From Hyphomicrobiales bacterium (GTDB lineage: Bacteria > Pseudomonadota > Alphaproteobacteria > Rhizobiales > S144-23): a DNA stretch of 11,461 nucleotides. Where the stretch lies: NCBI GenBank assembly GCA_015494375.1, contig WGBL01000323.1, forward strand, positions 1 through 11,461, in the 5' to 3' direction. A program made the translations under genes and the position numbers. A model generated the notes under the pieces. The model ran no database searches. It saw nothing but the letters and a program-made list of their open reading frames with translations, and was not told where the DNA came from. Of the stretch, positions 6,892 to 11,461 are shown piece by piece; the stretch's first letter is position 1, and every line of letters begins with the position of its first letter.

Positions 6892-6926
6892 CCAGAAGCC
6901 AGAAATCAGAAGCCAGAAATCAGAAG
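6892..6926 (+). repeat. 7-bp tandem repeat between convergent lutC and rlmE
   Basis: Five consecutive heptamers: CCAGAAG, CCAGAAA, TCAGAAG, CCAGAAA and TCAGAAG, all fitting YCAGAAR. The array begins 6 bp after the lutC stop and ends 7 bp before the rlmE stop, so it fills the convergent gap. It belongs to the same family as 214-241. It resembles the short tandemly repeated heptamers known from cyanobacteria in form, not in sequence. No hairpin terminator is visible here for either gene. Confidence 0.85.
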
Positions 6927-6933
6927 GAAGAGG

Positions 6934-7836
6934 TTATCTTGCGGCCGTCCCCTTTGGACCGCCGGGCGTGGGCCCGGCGTCGGGTCCGCCGCGAAACCCG
7001 GTAGCGAGCACATAGAGCTCGGCCGAGTCTTTACGGCTCGCCTCGGGCTTGACGTGACGGACGCTCTCGAACGCCCCTTTCATCTGGGCAAGCAGGCCCG
7101 CCTCGGTGCCCCCTTGCAGCACCTTGGCGAGGAAAAAGCCGCCCGGGCGCAAGACTTGGCGCGCAAACGCAAGCGCCGCCTCGGCAAGCGCCATGATGCG
7201 CAGATGATCCGTCTGGCGATGCCCCGTCGCGGGCGCCGCCATGTCCGAAACGACGCCATCGACCGCCCGGCCCTCGAGCAACGCACGCAGGCACTGAGGC
7301 GCCTCATCGGCGAGAAAATCCATCTGCAGGAACGCGACACCCGGCACCGGCTCCATCTCCGCAAGATCGAGCGCCACCACGCGGCCGCGGCGCTGGGGCG
7401 GGCCCTTTGCGGCATGAACACGCTCGGCCAGAACCACACTCCAGCCGCCCGGCGCGGCGCCCAGATCGATCACACACATGCCGGGCCGCAAGAGCCTGTG
7501 GCGATCGTCGATCTCGGCCAGCTTGAAGGCCGCCCGCGAGCGCCAGCCCGCCTCTCTGGCGGCCTTGACATAAGGGTCGTTGAGCTGGCGCAGGAGCCAG
7601 CGGGTCGAAGACAGCTTGCGCCCCTTGGCCGAGAGCACACGCGTCTTGAGCTGGCGACGGGCTCCCGCACCGGCGCGCCGCCCCTTGCCCTTGACGCTGC
7701 GGCTCTCTCCGTTGGCACGCCTCCTCCGCCCATTGGCACGCCTCCTCCGCCCATTGGCGTCGCCGCTTCGCCCGTGGGCGCCGCCGCTCCACGCCTTGCC
7801 TTTGGCGCCGCCGCGACCGCGCCGCTTCATGGCCAT
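6934..7836 (-). CDS. rlmE: 23S rRNA 2'-O-ribose methyltransferase RlmE (FtsJ) with a long Arg/Gly-rich N-terminal tail
   Basis: Methylates U2552 (E. coli numbering) of 23S rRNA with S-adenosylmethionine, a late step of large-subunit assembly. The core has the K-D-K-E tetrad: Lys105 (RSRAAFKL), Asp198 (VVSDMAAPATG), Lys238 (FFLAKVLQGG) and Glu273 (SRKDSAELYVLA). The SAM loop is DLGAAPGGW at 124-132. The conserved start of the alphaproteobacterial core (SAKGRKLSSTRWL) lies only near residue 69. Before it comes a basic, Gly-rich tail with ANGRRRR repeated; E. coli RlmE has 209 residues in all, this one 300. I chose ATG 7836, which has GGAG eight bases upstream. The ATG at 7830 overlaps the ppx stop as ATGA and is equally possible. 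The frame is open to 8028, but that part overlaps ppx. Function is secure; the role of the tail is unknown. Confidence 0.93.
   Translation of the reverse strand: MAMKRRGRGGAKGKAWSGGAHGRSGDANGRRRRANGRRRRANGESRSVKGKGRRAGAGARRQLKTRVLSAKGRKLSSTRWLLRQLNDPYVKAAREAGWRSRAAFKLAEIDDRHRLLRPGMCVIDLGAAPGGWSVVLAERVHAAKGPPQRRGRVVALDLAEMEPVPGVAFLQMDFLADEAPQCLRALLEGRAVDGVVSDMAAPATGHRQTDHLRIMALAEAALAFARQVLRPGGFFLAKVLQGGTEAGLLAQMKGAFESVRHVKPEASRKDSAELYVLATGFRGGPDAGPTPGGPKGTAAR
7712..7753 (-). repeat. 21-bp in-frame tandem repeat in rlmE
   Basis: Two identical 21-bp units, TTGGCACGCCTCCTCCGCCC plus a final A, at 7712-7732 and 7733-7753. The first five bases of a third copy follow. Read on the minus strand they encode ANGRRRR twice in the RlmE tail. 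The unit is a multiple of three, so copy-number change would keep the frame. Confidence 0.9.
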
Positions 7837-9107
7837 GGGTCTGGCTCCACCACCGCTGAAGGCGCCCCCCCGCCGCTGCCGCCTGCTCTTGCGCGCGCGG
7901 TGTTTGCATTCTTCGCCTTCTTCGCGTTCTTCGCCTTCTTCGCCCTCAATGCATCCTCGGCAATGAGGGTGGCCAGAATGCCTTCTCGCAGGCCGCGATC
8001 GGCCACGCGCAACCGCTCGCTCGGCCACATCCGCAAGAGCGCCTCGAGGATGGCGCAGCCCGCCAACACCATCTCGGCGCGTTCGACACCAATACAGGGC
8101 TGGGCCACCCGCTCCTCATAGCTCATGGCGACAAGCCGCGCGGCAATCTCGCGCACGCGCCTTGTGCTGAGCCAACAACCATCCACGCGGCGGCGATCAT
8201 AATGCTTGAGCCCAAGATGGACGCCGGCGATGGTGGTCACGGTGCCGGAGGTGCCGAGCAGGTGGGTGCGGGCATTCATCGTCTGGAGCGCAATGCCGTG
8301 CTCACATTCGAACCGCCGCAAATGGCCAAGCACGGTGTCGACCATGGCGGCGAACACCTCCTCGCTGACCTGGCGACCGCCATAGCGCTCGGCGAGTGTA
8401 ATCACCCCGATCGGTATCGACGTCCAGGCGGCAATGCAACGCTGCACCTCGAGCCGGCGCTCGAGCGAGCGCTTGGCGCAGTCGCCGAAACGGCTGAGGT
8501 CGAGCCAGATGAGCTCCGACGAGCCGCCGCCAATGTCGAAAACCAGCGCCCAGTCCGACCGCGCATCGAGCAGCGAGGCGCAACCCGAGACGGCCAGGCG
8601 CGCCTCGGTCTCGCGGCTTACCACTTCAAGCTCGAGCCCCGTCTCCCGGCGCACCCGCTCGAGAAACAAGGACCCGTTGGCGGCCCTGCGACAAGCTTCA
8701 GTGGCAATGAGGCGCGACCGCACAACGCCTTGCTTGGCCATCTTGTCGGCGCATACCTTGAGGGCGGCAATGGTGCGCGCCATGGCCGCGTCCGAAAGGG
8801 CGCCGCATTGGCCCAGCCCCTCGCCCAGACGAATGATGCGCGAGAAGCTGTCGACCACCAGAAACCCGCGCCGCGTCGGCCGCGCGATGAGGAGACGACA
8901 ATTATTGGTGCCAAGGTCGAGCGCACCATAAAGCGGCCCGCGACCGGGGCGGCCGCCGCGCTTCCTGCGTGCGGGCGGCCACTCTGAGCCGGGCAGAGCG
9001 GCACCCGTGCGGGGCGCCTTTCGCCGACCATCAGGACACCCACCACGGCGCCCGTGGTCTTGCTTGCCAGAAGGTCTGTCGCCGCGATCGCCGCTCGCCC
9101 CTTTCAC
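7827..9107 (-). CDS. ppx: exopolyphosphatase / pppGpp phosphohydrolase family protein (Ppx/GppA)
   Basis: Releases phosphate from polyphosphate chains or converts pppGpp to ppGpp; members of the family do one or both, and sequence alone does not decide. Numbering from GTG 9107 (426 residues): the ASKHA phosphate loop ALDLGTNNCRLLIA at 62-75, TEACRRA at 136-142, RETEARLAVSG around 165-175 with the likely catalytic Glu168, the second phosphate loop DIGGGSSE at 191-198, GTSGTVTT at 285-292, and RGLREG at 371-376. It lacks the C-terminal HD domain of the long E. coli Ppx, as is usual for the short form. About 60 Arg/Gly-rich residues precede the core, and a Lys/Ala-rich repeat followed by a Gly/Ser/Pro tail ends it. 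The start is uncertain: the frame reaches a GTG at 9173. I prefer GTG 9107, with a G-rich stretch upstream. The stop overlaps the rlmE start, so the two are likely co-translated. Confidence 0.9.
   Translation of the reverse strand: MKGASGDRGDRPSGKQDHGRRGGCPDGRRKAPRTGAALPGSEWPPARRKRGGRPGRGPLYGALDLGTNNCRLLIARPTRRGFLVVDSFSRIIRLGEGLGQCGALSDAAMARTIAALKVCADKMAKQGVVRSRLIATEACRRAANGSLFLERVRRETGLELEVVSRETEARLAVSGCASLLDARSDWALVFDIGGGSSELIWLDLSRFGDCAKRSLERRLEVQRCIAAWTSIPIGVITLAERYGGRQVSEEVFAAMVDTVLGHLRRFECEHGIALQTMNARTHLLGTSGTVTTIAGVHLGLKHYDRRRVDGCWLSTRRVREIAARLVAMSYEERVAQPCIGVERAEMVLAGCAILEALLRMWPSERLRVADRGLREGILATLIAEDALRAKKAKNAKKAKNANTARARAGGSGGGAPSAVVEPDPWP
7909..7944 (-). repeat. 9-bp in-frame tandem repeat in the 3' end of ppx
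   Basis: Four 9-bp units, TTCTTCGCC three times and TTCTTCGCG once. On the minus strand they encode the KKAKNAKKAKNA stretch near the Ppx C-terminus. The unit keeps the reading frame if copies are gained or lost. Confidence 0.9.
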
Positions 9108-9413
9108 GTTCCCACCCCCGCGCCTGGCTTGCTCACGACGTGGGCGCTGCGATCGCCGCACACCACCCCACACCGCCCTGTTGCCGCGGCCTTCATCAGG
9201 CGCAGTTTGATTCTGAGACTTGCTGACACTTTACCAGCTCGCGGCCCTTCGTAAAGGCCGGCCCACAATTGGGGTTTCCGAGGACGAGGTTCAAACGCGA
9301 GGGCCGGATTTCGCGGGGCGCATGCGAAGGCAGGCGAAGGAGGCGACGGGCCCAACTTGGCGGTCTTGTCGCATCCCTCGAGCGCCCCCACACTCATGGG
9401 ATGAGCGCGAGGT
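9108..9413. other. intergenic stretch between gor and ppx
   Basis: A 306-bp stretch without a convincing gene. The part from 9108 to 9173 is open in the ppx frame and could be an N-terminal extension. A promoter-like pair for ppx lies at 9228-9255. A small dyad, CTCAT-GGG-ATGAG at 9393-9405, follows the gor stop but has only five pairs and no T-run. Nothing else is recognised. Confidence 0.5.
9228..9255 (-). promoter_or_regulatory. possible sigma70-type promoter for ppx-rlmE
   Basis: On the minus strand TTTACG (9255-9250, 4 of 6 matches to TTGACA) is followed after 16 bp by TAAAGT (9233-9228, 4 of 6 to TATAAT). Transcription would begin near 9221, about 114 nt before GTG 9107. The match is modest, and the class is known for weak promoter consensus. 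Confidence 0.3.
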
Positions 9414-10781
9414 TCAGCTCTCGGCCACCTTCTCGCGCATGGTCACCAGCTCTTCGGCAAGGGTGGGGTGGACTGCGATTGCGGCATCGAAGTCGGCCTT
9501 CTTCGCACCCATCTTGAGGGCGATGGCGAGCACCTGAACGAGCTCGGCCGCATCGGGCCCCAGAATATGACAGCCGAGCACGCGATCGCTCTCACCATCG
9601 ACCACGAGCTTCACCATCGCCTGGTTGTCGCGGCCGCTGAGCGTGTCCTTGAGCGGGCGGAAACGGCTGCGATAGATGTCGACCTTGTCGTATTGGCTGC
9701 GCGCCTCGGCCTCGCTGAGCCCCACGGTGCCGATCTCGGGCCGTGAGAAGACCGCACTCGCCACCGTGCTGTGGTCGACCGCCGTCGGCCGGTTGCCGAA
9801 CACCGTATCGGCAAAGGCGTGGCCTTCGCGGATGGCGACGGGCGTGAGGTTGACGCGGTCGGTCACATCACCCACGGCGTAGATGTGGGGCACATTGGTG
9901 CGTGAATAGGCATCGACCGGTATGGCGCCGTTCTCGGCCACAGCCACGCCCGCCGCCTCGAGCCCCAACCCCTCGGTGAAGGGGCGCCGGCCGATGGCAA
10001 AAAGGATCTGGTCGGCGGCAATCTCGCTGCCGTCGCTGAGCCGCCCGATGAGCCCATCGGCGGTCTTTTCGATCTTCGAGAAGACACTGTTGCAGATGAC
10101 ACGAATGCCCTTTTTCTCATAGGCCTCGTGCACGCCGCGGCGGAGGTCGTCGTCAAAGCCGCGCAAGATCTCCTCGCCGCGATAGACGAGCGTCACCTCG
10201 GCGCCGAGGCCATGGAAAATGCCCGCGAACTCGACCGCAATATAGCCGCCGCCCGCAACGATGACGCGCTCGGGAAAGGCGCTCAAATGAAAGGCCTCGT
10301 TCGAGGTGATGGTGTGTTCGATGCCCGGCACCGAGTTGTCGACATAGGGTGTGCTGCCGGTGGCGATCAGGATCACTTTGGCAGTGACCGAGGCGCCGCG
10401 CGCGACAAGCCGAATATGATGGGGCCCTTCGAGCACGGCGCGGGTATCGAAAAGCTCGACGCCTGCGCGCTCGAGGTTGCGCCGATAAAGGCCTTCAAGG
10501 CGGGTGATCTCGCGGTCCTTGTTGGCGCAAAGCGTGGCCCAGTCGAACTGGGCCGCGCCCACCCGCCAGCCATAGCCCGCAGCATCCTCGAAGGCGCCCG
10601 AATACTCGCTTGCATAGACAAAAAGCTTTTTCGGCACACAGCCGCGAATGACACACGTGCCGCCATAGCGGTATTCCTCGGCGATGCCGACACGGGCGCC
10701 ATAGAGCGCGGCGATCCGCGCCGCCCGCACACCGCCCGAGCCGCCCCCTATGACGAAAAGGTCATAGTCGAATTTGTCCAC
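9414..10781 (-). CDS. gor: glutathione-disulfide reductase (NADPH)
   Basis: Flavoprotein that reduces glutathione disulfide with NADPH in the cytoplasm. At 455 residues it has the normal length and all parts: the FAD-binding GGGSGG at 12-17, the redox disulfide Cys43/Cys48 in GGTCVIRGCVPKK, and the NADPH fold GGGYIAVEFAG at 177-187. Arg201 and Arg207 correspond to the two arginines that grip the NADPH 2'-phosphate and mark it as NADPH-specific. It also has the second FAD motif YAVGDVTD at 301-308, and the dimer-interface catalytic His438 with Glu443 in HPTLAEE. The start is GTG 10781, with GAGG nine bases before it. Dihydrolipoamide or mercuric reductase is excluded by the GGTCVIRGCVPKK form and the C-terminal HPT motif. 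It follows rpiA in the same direction after 152 bp, probably in one transcript. Confidence 0.96.
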   Translation of the reverse strand: MDKFDYDLFVIGGGSGGVRAARIAALYGARVGIAEEYRYGGTCVIRGCVPKKLFVYASEYSGAFEDAAGYGWRVGAAQFDWATLCANKDREITRLEGLYRRNLERAGVELFDTRAVLEGPHHIRLVARGASVTAKVILIATGSTPYVDNSVPGIEHTITSNEAFHLSAFPERVIVAGGGYIAVEFAGIFHGLGAEVTLVYRGEEILRGFDDDLRRGVHEAYEKKGIRVICNSVFSKIEKTADGLIGRLSDGSEIAADQILFAIGRRPFTEGLGLEAAGVAVAENGAIPVDAYSRTNVPHIYAVGDVTDRVNLTPVAIREGHAFADTVFGNRPTAVDHSTVASAVFSRPEIGTVGLSEAEARSQYDKVDIYRSRFRPLKDTLSGRDNQAMVKLVVDGESDRVLGCHILGPDAAELVQVLAIALKMGAKKADFDAAIAVHPTLAEELVTMREKVAES

Positions 10782-10828
10782 CTTTCGCCTCGCTCAAATC
10801 GGCGCCGAGGGGCGCCAGGGCACGCAAT

Positions 10829-10872
10829 ACTGCTCTGACTGCTCGACTGCTCTGACTGCTCTGACTGCTCTG
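10829..10872 (-). repeat. 9-bp tandem repeat between rpiA and gor
   Basis: Five units of ACTGCTCTG (plus strand), the second lacking one base (ACTGCTCG, 8 bp). It occupies the middle of the 152-bp gap between rpiA and gor. Because one unit is 8 bp, the array is not frame-keeping, which fits a non-coding site. It is unrelated in sequence to the heptamer arrays. Confidence 0.88.
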
Positions 10873-10933
10873 CCAGGGTGGCAACTGCTCGGGCGCTGAG
10901 CCGCAACGCAGACGCATAACCGGGCTTTTTGCC

Positions 10934-11461
10934 TCAATCGTCCTCCGCGGCGGCTTCGAGCAGCACAATGCCGTCATCGCCCGCAACAATGGCCACATCC
11001 GCAAGCCCTAGGAACAGCCCGTGCTCGAGCACACCGGGGACCAGTTGGAGCGCCTCGGCAAGCAATTCGGGCTCGGAGATGCGGCCGAAGGCGCAGTCGA
11101 GAATGTAGTTGCCGCCGTCGGTGACAAACGGCGTCCCGTCATCGCCCTTGCGCAGCGTAATCTCGCCCTCACACCCCGACTCGGCGGCCATGGCGGCGAC
11201 CATCTCGCGCGTCGCGCCAAGCCCGAACTGCGCCACCTCCACGGGCAATGGAAAGGCGCCGAGCGTTGCCACCCGTTTGCTGGCATCGGCGATCACCACC
11301 ATGCGATCGGACGCGGCGGCGACAATCTTTTCGCGCATGAGCGCGCCACCCCCACCCTTGATCAGGCGCAGCTCATCGTCGAGCTCGTCGGCGCCATCGA
11401 CAACAAGGTCGAGGTGCGGCTCCTCATCGAGTGTCGTGAGCGGAATGGCGCGGTCGCGGGC
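10934..11461 (-). CDS. rpiA: ribose-5-phosphate isomerase A, 3' part (N-terminus cut by the right edge)
   Basis: Interconverts ribose 5-phosphate and ribulose 5-phosphate in the pentose phosphate pathway. The frame is open to the edge; the visible 175 residues lack roughly the first 60. Active-site runs are present: DGADE at visible residues 22-26 (the two catalytic aspartates), KGGGG at 35-39 (phosphate-binding lysine), and REK at 43-45 (catalytic glutamate). ADASK, FPLPVEV, DGGNYILDC and PGVLEHGLFLGLAD follow, all typical of RpiA. It ends normally with TGA. An ATG at 11338 inside the frame is not the start, since the catalytic part lies before it. It is upstream of gor in the same direction; its product pathway can supply NADPH for Gor. 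Confidence 0.95.
   Translation of the reverse strand, partial: ARDRAIPLTTLDEEPHLDLVVDGADELDDELRLIKGGGGALMREKIVAAASDRMVVIADASKRVATLGAFPLPVEVAQFGLGATREMVAAMAAESGCEGEITLRKGDDGTPFVTDGGNYILDCAFGRISEPELLAEALQLVPGVLEHGLFLGLADVAIVAGDDGIVLLEAAAEDD

Noticed and set aside
6892..6926. CRISPR-like direct repeats
   Set aside because: Units are 7 bp, contiguous and without spacers, and no cas gene is present.
7837..8028. Extra 64 residues at the RlmE N-terminus from an upstream start
   Set aside because: This part lies wholly within the conserved 3' half and tail of ppx and is a Glu/Arg-rich shadow of its repeat; the ribosome site favours 7836.
7054..8121. Long plus-strand open frame of 355 codons over rlmE and ppx
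   Set aside because: It is antisense to RlmE, whose full catalytic tetrad is intact, and its peptide is low-complexity His/Arg/Pro. High GC leaves such antisense frames open.
9393..9405. CTCAT-GGG-ATGAG as a terminator of gor
   Set aside because: Only five base pairs, with no T-run on the transcribed strand; too weak to call.
10762..11004. Small minus-strand open frame with a QSSQSSQSS stretch between rpiA and gor
   Set aside because: It overlaps the ends of both genes, and its Ser/Gln run is just the translated 9-bp repeat; no ribosome site or family resemblance.

Overview
The window is GC-rich (by eye, no count made) and nearly fully coding. It looks like a chromosomal segment of an alphaproteobacterium. 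The reasons are the gor/rpiA neighbourhood, the ppx/GppA-type gene directly upstream of rlmE, an RlmE with the 'TAKGRKLSSTRWL'-like start typical of that class, and a TRAP dctPQM set of the 2-oxoacid/mannitol-chloroaromatic type. Assignment is by remembered protein resemblance only. I see no mobile element, phage gene, CRISPR array, tRNA or rRNA.

Left part (about 1-3504, minus strand): a tripartite TRAP transporter in the order dctP (binding protein), dctQ (small permease), dctM (large permease). A strong 12-bp hairpin lies between dctP and dctQ. A run of degenerate 7-bp repeats lies after dctM, and a doubtful gene start runs off the left edge. Middle (3773-6885, plus strand): lutA-lutB-lutC, the three-protein iron-sulfur L-lactate oxidation complex. 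It is divergent from the TRAP genes across a 268-bp control region that contains an inverted repeat. No lactate permease of the LctP/LutP type and no regulator is present. The natural reading is that the TRAP system brings in lactate or a related 2-hydroxy/2-oxo acid and LutABC oxidises it to pyruvate.

Right part (6934-11461, minus strand): rlmE (23S rRNA 2'-O-methyltransferase) overlapped by the upstream ppx/gppA-family phosphatase, then gor (glutathione reductase), then the 3' part of rpiA (ribose-5-phosphate isomerase), cut by the right edge. These are housekeeping genes: rRNA modification, polyphosphate/pppGpp turnover, thiol redox, and the pentose phosphate pathway. The last of these can supply the NADPH that Gor uses.

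The most unusual signal is the density of short tandem repeats. Degenerate 7-mers (consensus YCAGAAR) follow the stop codons of both dctM and lutC, and a 9-mer array sits between rpiA and gor. In-frame 21-bp and 9-bp arrays encode basic tails on RlmE and Ppx. No clearly new multi-gene system is visible. The TRAP-LutABC pairing, with an altered ligand pocket in DctP, is the best biological lead.
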